Positions 52,669 to 62,329 of a stretch of DNA of 64,000 bases are shown piece by piece. The number at the start of each line of letters is the position of its first letter. Positions within the stretch are counted from its first letter, which is position 1. Under the pieces are notes generated by a model. It worked only from the letters and a program-made list of their open reading frames with translations. It made no database searches and was not told the DNA's origin. This DNA comes from Alteromonas sp. KUL106 (GTDB taxonomy: Bacteria > Pseudomonadota > Gammaproteobacteria > Enterobacterales > Alteromonadaceae), in contig NZ_BLIG01000032.1 in the NCBI RefSeq assembly GCF_009811415.1, forward strand, positions 1 to 64,000, written 5' to 3'. The translations under genes were made by a program, and so were the position numbers.

Positions 52669-54705
52669 ATGACAACCCCTGCAATTGAGAAGGTCGACGG
52701 CCTACCTATTTTTTCTGCTATAGAGCCTGAGTCTATTAAACCTGCCATTGAAAAAGCTATTGAGGCATGTAAAAGCGAGATAGAAGACGTTGTGGCGTCG
52801 AAGGATTACTCTTATAAAAATTTGGTGCTGCGATTAGAGGAAGTGGACGACCGTTTGAGCAAGATGTTCTCACCGGTGTCGCATATGAACAGTGTGGTAA
52901 GTAGTGATGCACTTCGTGAGGCTCACGATGCCTGCCTGCCGCTTCTCTCCGAATACGGAACTTGGGTTGGCCAGCATGAAGGGCTATTCAATGCCTACTC
53001 TGAGCTTAAAGCATCGGACGAGTTTGATACGCTAACCGAAGAACAGCAGAAAGTCATTGAGAATGCCGTTCGTGATTTCACCCTTTCCGGTGTCGCACTT
53101 CCCGAAGATCAAAAGAAACGTTTTGCAGATATCCAGGCAAAGCTAAGTGAGCTTTCGTCAACATTTTCAAATAACGTCATGGATGCCACGATGGGGTGGA
53201 CAAAGCATGTGACTGATGAAGCCGAGCTCGCTGGTATGCCAGAATCAGCCCTAGAAGCCGCTGCTCAGGCAGCGCATCAAAAAGATCTTCAGGGATGGCT
53301 ATTTACCTTAGATATTCCCTCTTATCTCCCGGTTATGCTTTACGCTGATAACCGCGAGTTACGCGAAGAGATGTATCGCGCCTATTCTACAAAGGCTTCA
53401 GAGCAAGGCCCGAACGCAGGTAAATGGGATAACACTGAAATTATCAAAGAAACTCTGATGCTTCGAACTGAGCTCGCTGAGCTTTTGGGTTTTGATAGCT
53501 ATGCCCAGCGCTCTCTTGCAACCAAAATGGCTGAATCTACTGACCAAGTTATCGGCTTCTTGCGCGATTTGGCTGCGAAGTCAAAACCTCAAGCTGAGCG
53601 TGAATTAGAAGACGTAAAGGCTTATGCCAGAGACAAACATGGTGTGACCGAACTCAGCGCGTGGGACTTGCCGTATTACAGTGAAAAACTGAAGCAGGAA
53701 AAGTACACCATTTCTGACGAAATGTTGCGTCCCTATTTCCCTGAAGACAAAGTATTATCAGGCTTGTTTGAGGTGGTACATCGTCTTTATGGCTTAACAA
53801 TTATTGAACAACCGGGTATTGATACTTGGCACAAAGACGTTCGCTATTTCACCATTACAGACGATGCCGACGTAATGCGCGGTAGTTTTTATCTCGATTT
53901 GTACGCACGAGCGAAAAAACGTGGCGGAGCTTGGATGGACGAATGCCGCGTTCGCCGAGAGAAGTTAGATGGTGAACTGCAGCTTCCAGTGGCTTACCTT
54001 ACCTGTAACTTCAATGCGCCAGTAGGTAATAAACCCGCATTGTTTACCCATGATGAAGTCGTCACTTTATTCCACGAATTCGGCCATGGTATCCACCACA
54101 TGCTGACAAAGATGCGTGTGGCAGGTGTATCGGGTATCAATGGTGTTCCTTGGGATGCGGTAGAATTACCTAGTCAGTTCCTGGAAAACTGGTGCTGGGA
54201 AGAGGATGCACTCAACTTCATTTCAGGACATTATGAAACCGGAGAGCCACTGCCGGCTGATTTACTAGAACGTATGCTGGCGGCAAGAGACTATCAGTCA
54301 GCGATGCAAATGGTGCGTCAGCTTGAATTTAGCTTATTTGATTTTCTGTTGCACAGTGAGAAAGGCAGTAATGTCGACGTTCAAGGTACGCTTGATAGCG
54401 TGCGTAAAGAAGTTGCTGTCTCTATTCCACCTTCATTTAACCGCTTCCAAAATAGCTTTGGGCATATTTTTGCTGGCGGCTATGCGGCGGGATACTACAG
54501 CTATAAGTGGGCAGAAGTGCTTTCAGCAGATGCCTATAGCAAGTTTGAGGAAGACGGTATTTTTAATCGCGAGACAGGCAAAGCCTTCTTAGAAAATATT
54601 CTTGAGATGGGCGGTAGTAAGTCGCCAATGGACTTGTTTGTAGCCTTCAGAGGACGAGAGCCTAAGGTAGATGCGCTTCTTCGCCATAGTGGTATAAAGG
54701 GCTAA
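52669..54705 (+). CDS. prlC: Oligopeptidase A (M3 metallopeptidase)
   Basis: Cytoplasmic zinc peptidase that degrades signal peptides and small peptides. The start of MTTPAIEKVDGLPIFS with AAGAGA upstream is chosen; 678 residues, like E. coli PrlC (680). Zinc site HEFGHGIHH plus the downstream Glu in ELPSQFLENW, and GHIFAGGYAAGYYSYKWAEV near the end are diagnostic. The glycosylase gene follows after six bases. Confidence 0.96.
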   Translation: MTTPAIEKVDGLPIFSAIEPESIKPAIEKAIEACKSEIEDVVASKDYSYKNLVLRLEEVDDRLSKMFSPVSHMNSVVSSDALREAHDACLPLLSEYGTWVGQHEGLFNAYSELKASDEFDTLTEEQQKVIENAVRDFTLSGVALPEDQKKRFADIQAKLSELSSTFSNNVMDATMGWTKHVTDEAELAGMPESALEAAAQAAHQKDLQGWLFTLDIPSYLPVMLYADNRELREEMYRAYSTKASEQGPNAGKWDNTEIIKETLMLRTELAELLGFDSYAQRSLATKMAESTDQVIGFLRDLAAKSKPQAERELEDVKAYARDKHGVTELSAWDLPYYSEKLKQEKYTISDEMLRPYFPEDKVLSGLFEVVHRLYGLTIIEQPGIDTWHKDVRYFTITDDADVMRGSFYLDLYARAKKRGGAWMDECRVRREKLDGELQLPVAYLTCNFNAPVGNKPALFTHDEVVTLFHEFGHGIHHMLTKMRVAGVSGINGVPWDAVELPSQFLENWCWEEDALNFISGHYETGEPLPADLLERMLAARDYQSAMQMVRQLEFSLFDFLLHSEKGSNVDVQGTLDSVRKEVAVSIPPSFNRFQNSFGHIFAGGYAAGYYSYKWAEVLSADAYSKFEEDGIFNRETGKAFLENILEMGGSKSPMDLFVAFRGREPKVDALLRHSGIKG

Positions 54706-54711
54706 GCGTAA

Positions 54712-55401
54712 ATGGCAGAGTCTTTTCAAACTATCTACCGCCGAGCCTGTGAACGCAAAGGCGGAGAAAGGGTGCTTGAAGCTATGCTTCAAGCGCCGCT
54801 TTCTCGCGCAAACATAGAGGCGATCCCTGACCATCGTTTTTTGGCCGCGATGACAAAGCAAGTTTTCAAGTCTGGCTTTGTGTGGCGAGTCATTGAGCAA
54901 AAATGGCCAGATTTCGAAACCGTTTTCTTTGGTTTTGATGTGGACAAAGTGCTGTTGATGCCTGATGAAATGCTGGAGCAAAAAGCATCAGATAAGAGAA
55001 TTGTGAGAAACTATAAGAAGGTCACAACAATTCGCGACAACGCCATGATGATTAAAGACGTGGCGCTTGAATACGGATGTTTTGGCAAGTTTGTTACAAG
55101 CTTTGAAAAAGAAAATATCACAGAGTTGTGGGATTTTTTGAAAAAACGCGGCGCGCGCTTAGGCGGGAATACTGGGCCTTACATGCTTCGCGCACTGGGT
55201 ATCGATACTTTTTTGTTTTCTCGGGATGTCGAAGACTATTTGCGAAAACACGATATTGTTGACGGTGGGCTAACGTCCAAAAAATCACTAGCCGCAGCAA
55301 ACGCGGCTTTCGCACAGTGGCATAAGGAAAGCGGGCGTTCTCTTCAAGAGCTCAGCGCGATCGTCGCTTTCAGTTGGGGGACCAACAACAGGCCCGTTTA
55401 A
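54712..55401 (+). CDS. DNA-3-methyladenine glycosylase I family protein
   Basis: 229 residues, Tag-like fold (helix-hairpin-helix type), excising alkylated adenines. Seen: N-terminal YRRACERKGG, AAMTKQVFKSGFVWRVIEQKW, DFETVFFGF, IVRNYKKVTTIRDNA and the LGGNTGPYMLRALGID segment. The zinc-binding Cys/His of E. coli Tag are not evident, so it is a variant family member. It is co-transcribed with prlC. Confidence 0.85.
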   Translation: MAESFQTIYRRACERKGGERVLEAMLQAPLSRANIEAIPDHRFLAAMTKQVFKSGFVWRVIEQKWPDFETVFFGFDVDKVLLMPDEMLEQKASDKRIVRNYKKVTTIRDNAMMIKDVALEYGCFGKFVTSFEKENITELWDFLKKRGARLGGNTGPYMLRALGIDTFLFSRDVEDYLRKHDIVDGGLTSKKSLAAANAAFAQWHKESGRSLQELSAIVAFSWGTNNRPV

Positions 55402-55513
55402 GTCGAATTTCACGCATGAGGCTTGACATACAACTCGGGCATAAAGCTTTTGCTTGGCAACACAATCCTATACACTTCGGCATTAATAAAAATATTCACA
55501 TTACAGGACTGTC

Positions 55514-56311
55514 ATGAGCGACAATCAGACTTCCGCTACGCAAGTAGACTCCGCAACAGACAATGCAACCGGGCAAACCACACACTTTGGTTTTAAACAG
55601 GTTGATAAAGGCCAGAAAGCGTCTTTGGTGGCTAATGTTTTTGATTCGGTAGCGGCGAAGTACGACGTAATGAACGACCTAATGTCAATGGGAGTCCACC
55701 GCCTGTGGAAACGCTTTACTATTGATTGTAGCGGTGTACGTGCAGGCAACAATGTGTTGGACATTGCGGGTGGTACTGGCGACCTGACTGCCAAGTTTTC
55801 TCGTTTAGTTGGTCCAACGGGACTGGTTACCCTTGCCGATATTAACTTATCTATGCTCAAGGTAGGTCGCGATAAACTGCGCGATCGTGGCTTGGTCAGC
55901 AATATTGACTATGTACAAGCAGATGCAGAAGCACTGCCGTTTCCCGACAATCATTTTGACGTTGTAACCATGGCATTTGGCCTGCGCAACGTAACGGAAA
56001 AGCAGAACGCGCTTAATTCGATTTATCGTGTGCTTAAGCCGGGCGGTCGATTGTTAGTGCTTGAGTTTTCAAAACCAACTACCGAACAACTCAGCAAGCT
56101 TTATGACATGTATTCGTTTCATATTTTGCCCAAAATGGGGCAGCTTGTAGCCAATGATGCAGAAAGCTATCAGTATCTCGCTGAGAGTATTCGCATGCAT
56201 CCTGATCAAGAGACGCTAAAAGGCATGTTTGAGCAAGCAGGTTTTGAGCAGTGTGATTATCAAAATCTAACCGGTGGCATAGTTGCGCTACACAGAGGTT
56301 ACAAGTTTTAA
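55514..56311 (+). CDS. ubiE: Ubiquinone/menaquinone C-methyltransferase UbiE
   Basis: SAM-dependent C-methylation in ubiquinone (and menaquinone) biosynthesis. 265 residues. Seen: [19 protein letters not shown], motif [33 protein letters not shown] region and [13 protein letters not shown]. The Thr/Gln-rich N-terminal 20 residues are usual for the genus. Its stop overlaps the ubiJ start by one base. Confidence 0.97.
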   Translation: MSDNQTSATQVDSATDNATGQTTHFGFKQVDKGQKASLVANVFDSVAAKYDVMNDLMSMGVHRLWKRFTIDCSGVRAGNNVLDIAGGTGDLTAKFSRLVGPTGLVTLADINLSMLKVGRDKLRDRGLVSNIDYVQADAEALPFPDNHFDVVTMAFGLRNVTEKQNALNSIYRVLKPGGRLLVLEFSKPTTEQLSKLYDMYSFHILPKMGQLVANDAESYQYLAESIRMHPDQETLKGMFEQAGFEQCDYQNLTGGIVALHRGYKF

Positions 56312-56955
56312 TGCCTACCTCTGCGCTTGTTGCAGCAGCTGCTGAATCGGTTATAAATAAGCTGCTTTCATTAGATGAAGATAGCGAATCAAGGCTGAAG
56401 CCTCTTCGTGGTGCTAGGCTTACGGCATTCGTCTCGCCGCTGCCCTATGGCATAACACTGTCATTTTCCGACCGCATAGACGTACTCACCGAGCAAGGCA
56501 CCTTTGAGGAGACCGTTGCGTCTTTAGGGTCGAAAGACTGCTGCATTAAAACGTCCCTCCAAACGCTGCCCGAACTGAAAGAAACCAGCCAGCTAACTCG
56601 TCTTATTCAACAAAAAGCGTTGATATTAGAAGGGGAGTTAAACGTAGCCCAACAAGTTAGCGCGCTTTTTCAAGAGCTCGATATCGACGTTGAAGAATTA
56701 TTGGCGCAAAAGACAAACGATGTCATTGCCCACCAAGCAGTTAACACAGTAACGGCAGTGCATGAAAAAGCGACCAGAGCAGTGACATGGATAGGGCAAG
56801 TGGTAGGTAACGCCCTAGTAGAAGAAAAACAGCTTGCTGCTCATAAGCTTGCGGTTATGCATTTTAGTGATGAAGTCAATGTGCTTCGTGATAGAACAGA
56901 AAGTGCAGAGGCGCGGTTGCGTAAATTAGAAGAAAAGTTAAAGAACGTTTTTTAA
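56311..56955 (+). CDS. ubiJ: Ubiquinone biosynthesis accessory factor UbiJ
   Basis: Lipid-binding SCP2-type protein that organises the Ubi complex with UbiK. 214 residues: SCP2 domain (residues about 15-120) and a C-terminal coiled coil (LRDRTESAEARLRKLEEKL). The ubiE-ubiJ-ubiB order is the standard gammaproteobacterial one, and translational overlap with ubiE supports it. Confidence 0.93.
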   Translation: MPTSALVAAAAESVINKLLSLDEDSESRLKPLRGARLTAFVSPLPYGITLSFSDRIDVLTEQGTFEETVASLGSKDCCIKTSLQTLPELKETSQLTRLIQQKALILEGELNVAQQVSALFQELDIDVEELLAQKTNDVIAHQAVNTVTAVHEKATRAVTWIGQVVGNALVEEKQLAAHKLAVMHFSDEVNVLRDRTESAEARLRKLEEKLKNVF

Positions 56956-56968
56956 AACAGGCTTATAG

Positions 56969-58597
56969 ATGCGTATTGTTAGGTTTTACCGTATTAACAA
57001 GGTATTGTTAGAACACGGCTTAGACGAATTGATCCCGCCAAAGTGGTTACCCTGGTATGCGCGAGCGATGCGACATACCATTTTCTGGGTACGAAATAAG
57101 CACAAGGGAAAATCTGCCGGTGAGCGCATCACTCTTGCACTTCAGAGCCTTGGGCCAGTTTTTATCAAGTTCGGCCAAATGATGTCTACTCGCCGTGACT
57201 TGCTTCCTCCTGCCATTGCGAATGAACTTGCACGCTTACAAGATAAAGTCCCGCCATTCTCATCAGATGCTGCACAAGACATTATTAAACAAGCGTTAGG
57301 CCTTGACGATTTAAGTGACTTATTCAGTGAATTTGAAAAAACACCGCTCGCTTCAGCGTCTATAGCTCAAGTTCACGCAGCGAAGCTAAAATACAACAAT
57401 GAAGATGTTGTTGTTAAGGTATTGCGACCGGACATTCGCGACACCATCGTCGCTGATATGGAACTACTATTTAGTTTGGCGAATGTGCTACAGCGTTGGC
57501 TGCCCGACGGCAAACGTTTGCGCCCGGTTGAAGTGGTTGTTGAGTACCGCAAAACCATTGTTGATGAGCTCGATCTGTTGCGAGAGTCGGCAAATGGTAT
57601 TCAACTTGGACGCAATTTTGAAGGTTCTGATGCGCTGTATGTACCGAAGATATACAGCGACTATTGCCGAAGTAACGTGCTCATAATGGAGCGTATTTAC
57701 GGCTTACCTATTTCAAATATCGATGCACTGCTTACCCAGAATACCAACATGAAGAAACTGGCAGAACGCGGTGTAGAAGTGTTTTTTACGCAGGTTTTCC
57801 GCGACAGTTTTTTCCATGCTGATATGCATCCTGGCAATATCTTTGTATCCACAGAGCATCCTGAAAACCCCAAATATATTGCTATCGATTTTGGCATAGT
57901 GGGCACCCTTAACCGTGAAGATAAACGTTACTTGGCGGAAAATTTTATCGCGTTTTTTAACCGCGACTACCGCAAAGTAGCCCAGCTTCACGCAGACTCT
58001 GGTTGGGTGCCACAAGATACCAATATCGATGAATTTGAAATGGCGATCCGTACGGTGTGCGAGCCTATTTTTCAAAAGCCCCTCGCCGAAATTTCTTTCG
58101 GTAATGTGCTATTACAGCTCTTTAATACTGCGCGCCGCTTTAATATGGTCGTGCAGCCTCAGCTTGTTCTTTTGCAAAAAACACTGCTTTACATAGAAGG
58201 GTTAGGGCGACAGCTTTACCCGCAGCTAGATTTGTGGAAAACCGCCAAGCCATTTCTAGAAAACTGGATGAAAGAACAAATTGGCTTTACCGCGATGATG
58301 GGGAAAGTAAAAGATAACTTGCCGTTCTGGTCGGAAAAGCTGCCTGAAATGCCAGACCTGCTTTATGACAGTTTACAGCAGATGAAGCGCTTGCCCTTAC
58401 AGCAACAAAGAGCCCACTTAGCGCTGATTCAAGAGCAGAAAAAGACAACTCAGACCACTCATTTAAGTGTGGTTGGAGCGACTTTTATGCTCACATCGCT
58501 AATCCTTCCAGTTTATGATTTATCGTGGTATTTCCCAGCATTAACGGGCCTGATAGGCACAATTTGTTGGTTTATGGCGTGGCGGAAAGGGCTGTAA
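56969..58597 (+). CDS. ubiB: Ubiquinone biosynthesis kinase-like protein UbiB
   Basis: Atypical ADCK-family kinase or ATPase needed for ubiquinone synthesis. 542 residues. Seen: KxGQ motif in [16 protein letters not shown], Ala-rich loop [28 protein letters not shown]-like [20 protein letters not shown] and IDFGIVG. Two C-terminal membrane helices (about 500-540) are visible. It ends the ubi operon. Confidence 0.96.
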   Translation: MRIVRFYRINKVLLEHGLDELIPPKWLPWYARAMRHTIFWVRNKHKGKSAGERITLALQSLGPVFIKFGQMMSTRRDLLPPAIANELARLQDKVPPFSSDAAQDIIKQALGLDDLSDLFSEFEKTPLASASIAQVHAAKLKYNNEDVVVKVLRPDIRDTIVADMELLFSLANVLQRWLPDGKRLRPVEVVVEYRKTIVDELDLLRESANGIQLGRNFEGSDALYVPKIYSDYCRSNVLIMERIYGLPISNIDALLTQNTNMKKLAERGVEVFFTQVFRDSFFHADMHPGNIFVSTEHPENPKYIAIDFGIVGTLNREDKRYLAENFIAFFNRDYRKVAQLHADSGWVPQDTNIDEFEMAIRTVCEPIFQKPLAEISFGNVLLQLFNTARRFNMVVQPQLVLLQKTLLYIEGLGRQLYPQLDLWKTAKPFLENWMKEQIGFTAMMGKVKDNLPFWSEKLPEMPDLLYDSLQQMKRLPLQQQRAHLALIQEQKKTTQTTHLSVVGATFMLTSLILPVYDLSWYFPALTGLIGTICWFMAWRKGL

Positions 58598-58890
58598 CTT
58601 TTGTTACGTTGGGGTGAAACATTTATGAAATCCGCTGTTTAGTGATTAATTTGTATAGTAATCGTCCCGAAGAGTGTTATAGTGGTCTTGGCTCTTAGCC
58701 AATGTCTTTAAATAGACGCGATTTTGTATTATTTGCTATATGTTAAACCGCTCGAGTTACCCTGTAATTTGTTGTAAGTTGTTTGTCCATTCGTAAGTAA
58801 GACCCAATACTCCGCCAATTTAAAGACTTTAAAGAACTAAGTTACACGCGCTTATGCGCAATTTAATATGATATTTGAGGTCTATACGAC

Positions 58891-59100
58891 ATGTCTAAAG
58901 TTACAGGCACAGTTAAGTGGTTCAACGCTGATAAAGGTTACGGTTTTCTAACACAAGATAATGGCGGCAAGGACGTTTTCGTTCATTTCCGTGCAATTAT
59001 CTCTGACGGTTACAAAACGCTTCCAGAAGGTCAGCGAGTAGAATTTGAAGTTGAAGAAGGTCAAAAAGGTCTTCAAGCTGCTAACGTGCAAGCTATCTAA
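58891..59100 (+). CDS. Cold-shock protein (CspA family)
   Basis: 69-residue single cold-shock domain with RNP1-like KGYGFLTQ and RNP2-like [13 protein letters not shown] is 11 bases before the ATG. The gene has a long (about 290 bases) upstream stretch with no ORF, typical of structured csp leaders; I could not identify a cold box. A terminator follows at once. The exact Csp name cannot be set. Confidence 0.94.
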   Translation: MSKVTGTVKWFNADKGYGFLTQDNGGKDVFVHFRAIISDGYKTLPEGQRVEFEVEEGQKGLQAANVQAI

Positions 59101-59110
59101 GAATTCAAAA

Positions 59111-59137
59111 ACGGCGGTCATTAGACCGCCGTTTTTC
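59111..59137 (+). terminator. Terminator after cold-shock gene
   Basis: ACGGCGGTC / GACCGCCGT perfect 9-bp stem, loop ATTA, then TTTTTC. Confidence 0.92.
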
Positions 59138-59334
59138 TTTCTACACCTTAATTCAAAACTCACCTTTCATACCTCAACCGTTTTATCTTCAAGCTGCCAA
59201 TCAAGTAATGCGTAGCCGCTTACCCTCTTGATGCTTACCCTGATGACTGCTTAATCAGCAGTAGCAAATATTGCGTCGCAATAGACTTTAATGCTTTACT
59301 CACCGTATCAAAGACATTTTCCACGGAGAGCTCA

Positions 59335-59991
59335 ATGCAAATTACCGTTTTCTTGCGAGTATTGTTTATCACGGCACTTTTAGTTCTTACCACGCAGTCT
59401 GTCAACGCTGCCCCCCAGCCAGCATCTCAGCCTTTGAATGAGGCTGATGACAACGTATTGGCTGTAGTGTTAGAAACCAAGGTTACTCGCGCAGACGTAT
59501 TGCCCAATGAGAAAGAGCAAAAAGAGATAAAGGAACAGGCTAAAGAAAACTTTAGCGAAATGCTCGATTATATTATTCGTGTAAATGCGTCGACGAAAAT
59601 CTATGAACTGATCTTAGATGATTTTGCTGACAAAAAAGGGATTGAACTTAACGAGGCACTTGTAAGCAAGTTTAGTGAAAAGTTCGCCAACCAAGTGTCT
59701 AAGGAAACCGACGGCAAGTCTATCGAAGAAATTGCGCGAAAACAGGTTATGCAATACCAAACCGAAAAAGCCATGTTTGAAGAGTTTGGCGGACGGGTAA
59801 TATTCCTTCAATCTAATCCGCAAATGCCAATTGATGCATACAATGCGCTGCTCACTCGCTATCGTGAAAATGGTCAATTACAGATAATGGACGAGGCATT
59901 GAAAGAATCATTCTGGGATGTTTTCACACCTCCATTTCAATATGAAATTGCGCCGGAAAACGTGGATTTTACTCAACCATGGTGGCTTTAG
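59335..59991 (+). CDS. Exported protein of unknown function
   Basis: 218 residues with a signal peptide (cleavage near VNAAPQ). The mature part is helical and acidic or basic mixed (EKEQKEIKEQAKENFSEML), ending PWWL. The helical, Lys/Glu-rich N-terminal part slightly recalls SurA/PpiC N-terminal regions, but no peptidyl-prolyl isomerase domain is present. A GGAGAG ribosome site precedes the start. Convergence with nothing; it stands alone before the Lrp-type gene. Confidence 0.75.
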   Translation: MQITVFLRVLFITALLVLTTQSVNAAPQPASQPLNEADDNVLAVVLETKVTRADVLPNEKEQKEIKEQAKENFSEMLDYIIRVNASTKIYELILDDFADKKGIELNEALVSKFSEKFANQVSKETDGKSIEEIARKQVMQYQTEKAMFEEFGGRVIFLQSNPQMPIDAYNALLTRYRENGQLQIMDEALKESFWDVFTPPFQYEIAPENVDFTQPWWL

Positions 59992-60072
59992 TGAGAGACG
60001 AGAACACGATAGCTATCAAACTATTCAATGTCGTTGTGCAGTGTATCTTTATGAAAAGATCGGCTTACCGCT

Positions 60073-60555
60073 ATGCGAAATGATAAAAACATGAACATAG
60101 ATGCTATTGATAAGGCTATTTTGGGGTGGCTTCAAAACAATGCTGAGACACCGGTTGCAGAAATCGCGGAGCAAATAGGCCTAACGGTCACGCCGTGCTG
60201 GCGTCGTATCCAGAAACTCGAAGAAAAAGGGTTTATTTCAAAACGCGTTGCGCTGTTGCAAGCAAGGCAGCTTGGTCTCACTATGACGGTGTTTGTGCAA
60301 GTGAAAGCAGGTCGACATGATGGGAAGTGGCTTGCTTCGTTTGCCAAACACGCCGCTTCGTTCGATGAAGTGGTAGAATGCTATCGAATGTCGGGAGAAT
60401 ATGATTATTTGCTCAAAGTGTTAGTCACTGATATGGACTGCTTTGATCATTTTTATAAACGGCTTGTCAACGGCATTGAGTTTTCGGACGTGACATCAAG
60501 CTTCGCTATGGAACAAATTAAATACACCACGGCGGTGCCATTAAATCACCTTTAG
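60073..60555 (+). CDS. Lrp/AsnC-family transcriptional regulator
   Basis: 160 residues: N-terminal winged helix-turn-helix (IDAIDKAILGWLQNNAET; CWRRIQKLEEKGFI) and C-terminal RAM ligand-binding domain (VQVKAGRHDG; SGEYDYLLKVLV). Amino-acid effector unknown. The start is uncertain between the ATG given and one six codons on; neither has a strong ribosome site. Confidence 0.92.
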   Translation: MRNDKNMNIDAIDKAILGWLQNNAETPVAEIAEQIGLTVTPCWRRIQKLEEKGFISKRVALLQARQLGLTMTVFVQVKAGRHDGKWLASFAKHAASFDEVVECYRMSGEYDYLLKVLVTDMDCFDHFYKRLVNGIEFSDVTSSFAMEQIKYTTAVPLNHL

Positions 60556-60721
60556 TCGATATGGTATCAACGAAAGTGAAGGGTAAAGGGAAGCCTTGCG
60601 TGTCTTCATTCTGGGAATTTGAAAGGGAACAGCCACTCCTGCATTCCCACGCTTCACTAGGAAACTTGCCAGCACCTTGTGAGTGGGTAATTATCTATGC
60701 GGATTGGTATTAGAGCAGGCA

Positions 60722-60749
60722 AAAAAATAGGGCCGGTTTGACGGGCCCC
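60722..60749 (-). terminator. Terminator of the 54-residue ORF
   Basis: On the minus strand GGGCC pairs with GGCCC around a 9-base loop and runs into TATTTTTTT, starting eight bases past the small ORF stop. Confidence 0.75.
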
Positions 60750-60756
60750 ATATTAA

Positions 60757-60921
60757 TTAATGATTTTGGTCTTCAACGTGCTGTTCGGCGAATATCTTGG
60801 ATTTCTTTTTGATTTTACATCCTAAGATACGCTGCGCATTCTTTCTGCCGATATAATGGGCTACCGGATAGGGGTGTGCGCGCTTGAAGAACCTTGAGAT
60901 TGAATGGAATACATTTTCCAT
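60757..60921 (-). CDS. 54-residue basic protein of unknown function
   Basis: The ATG has a textbook ribosome site (AGAAGGAG, seven bases away), the ORF ends at TAA, and an intrinsic terminator follows. The product (MENVFHSISRFFKRAHPYP..., ending KIFAEQHVEDQNH) is Lys/Arg/His-rich with no membrane segment. It resembles no protein I know; nucleic-acid or ribosome binding is only a guess from charge. Confidence 0.7.
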   Translation of the reverse strand: MENVFHSISRFFKRAHPYPVAHYIGRKNAQRILGCKIKKKSKIFAEQHVEDQNH

Positions 60922-61310
60922 AAATTGGCTCCTTCTAGTAAAAATTGCCCCAAATAAAATGTACTAATATTACAGTTTGATGTCAACAACGTTTTGATCG
61001 TTTTTTTGCATGGCGTATTGCTTACATTTCCCAAGTGAGGATCTACGCTGATCTAACGCTATTACTTATTTTTATTGCCTGACGAGGTGAAAGGATCATT
61101 TTTTATAGACTTTAGTTTAGGGTCTGTCGATAAAACGTGCATTCAGCAAAGTAAGGGAAAAAAGAAAACGCGATAGCTGGGGATCATACCGAGATCATGA
61201 TCCCTCAGCATTATCATAACGCCCAAAAGAGAGCGAACACCACTAAATACTAGAAATGTTCGCTATTGCTAAAAATAATTGCTGTCAGGTTAGGGTGTAG
61301 CACTATTGCC
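60922..61310. other. Gap upstream of the 54-residue ORF and downstream of cydB
   Basis: It contains a hairpin AGCGAACA / TGTTCGCT (61232-61265), a possible weak terminator for cydAB, and a palindrome GGGATCAT / ATGATCCC (61180-61204). No ORF with a ribosome site was found. Confidence 0.55.
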
Positions 61311-62318
61311 TTAGTAATAAGATAGCTTTTCAGACTTGCCTGAGAAGATTTTATACACCATCGCAGTATAGGCGAGAATGATCGGAACAACGATGACTAC
61401 ACCGACTAATAGAAACCGTAACGAGCTTGCGTCGCTCAGTGCGTCTGAGATCGTCATCTGCCCTGGTATGATGAACGGATAGTAGCTAATTGCAAACGCG
61501 CTGAAACAAAGTAAAAAAACCAATAGTGCGATAAAAAACGGCAGCCATTCGCCTTTTCCGTCAGCGTCTGGCAGCTTCTTTAATAAAACGCCGCATAGCG
61601 CTAACAGTGCAAAACACGTCACTGGAATAGCAAACAGCACGTAGCCTAAGGGGGCAGATAGCCACAATTCTCGAACCGAATCGTGCAACGTCAAGTTCGC
61701 AATACTCACTGCAATGATACCTAACGCGAGTACACCTAAGCCTCTGCGTGCCCAATAATACGCTTTCTGCTGTAGTTCTCCTTCGGTTTTTAAAATTAGC
61801 CAACAAGACCCGATAAAGGCGTAGGCAGCAGTCACCCCAAAAGCGGCCAGTAGTGCAAAGCCCTGTGCCCACATATCTGTACGAAGTCCCGTTACGTAAA
61901 TCCCCAACATATAGCCTTGAGCTAATGTGGTAAGCAAAGAGCCGTACTTAAATACCAAGTCCCATTTTCGCTTTTTTACTTGCACGACTTTGGCCCTAAA
62001 ATCGAATGCCACGCCGCGGAGTATCAGCCCTAGCAACATAAAAGTAGCGGGTAAATAAAGGGTTTGTAGTACTTCACTGTGTGCCTCTGGAAAAGCAATA
62101 AGTAATAGCCCGATAGCGAGGACTAGCCACGTTTCGTTTGCATCCCAGTAGGGCCCAATAGAAGCAATCATGTCATCGCGGAAGGTTTCAGTCCTTGGCG
62201 GTATCAGTACACCCACGCCTAAATCATAGCCATCTAAAATGGCATACAGTAAAACCGATAATCCAAGTAACCCTACATAGATATTACCGAGCATTTCTGC
62301 TGATACATTCTCAAACAT
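61311..62318 (-). CDS. cydB: Cytochrome bd-type ubiquinol oxidase subunit II
   Basis: 335 residues with eight to nine hydrophobic segments and the family N-terminus (YAILDGYDLGVGVL) plus WDANETWLVLAIG. Pairs with CydA to hold the oxidase together. Starts 11 bases after cydA. Confidence 0.95.
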   Translation of the reverse strand: MFENVSAEMLGNIYVGLLGLSVLLYAILDGYDLGVGVLIPPRTETFRDDMIASIGPYWDANETWLVLAIGLLLIAFPEAHSEVLQTLYLPATFMLLGLILRGVAFDFRAKVVQVKKRKWDLVFKYGSLLTTLAQGYMLGIYVTGLRTDMWAQGFALLAAFGVTAAYAFIGSCWLILKTEGELQQKAYYWARRGLGVLALGIIAVSIANLTLHDSVRELWLSAPLGYVLFAIPVTCFALLALCGVLLKKLPDADGKGEWLPFFIALLVFLLCFSAFAISYYPFIIPGQMTISDALSDASSLRFLLVGVVIVVPIILAYTAMVYKIFSGKSEKLSYY

Positions 62319-62329
62319 CTTTGCTCTCC

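Noticed and set aside
61180..61204. Palindrome as insertion-sequence end
   Set aside because: No transposase, target duplication or second end was found nearby.
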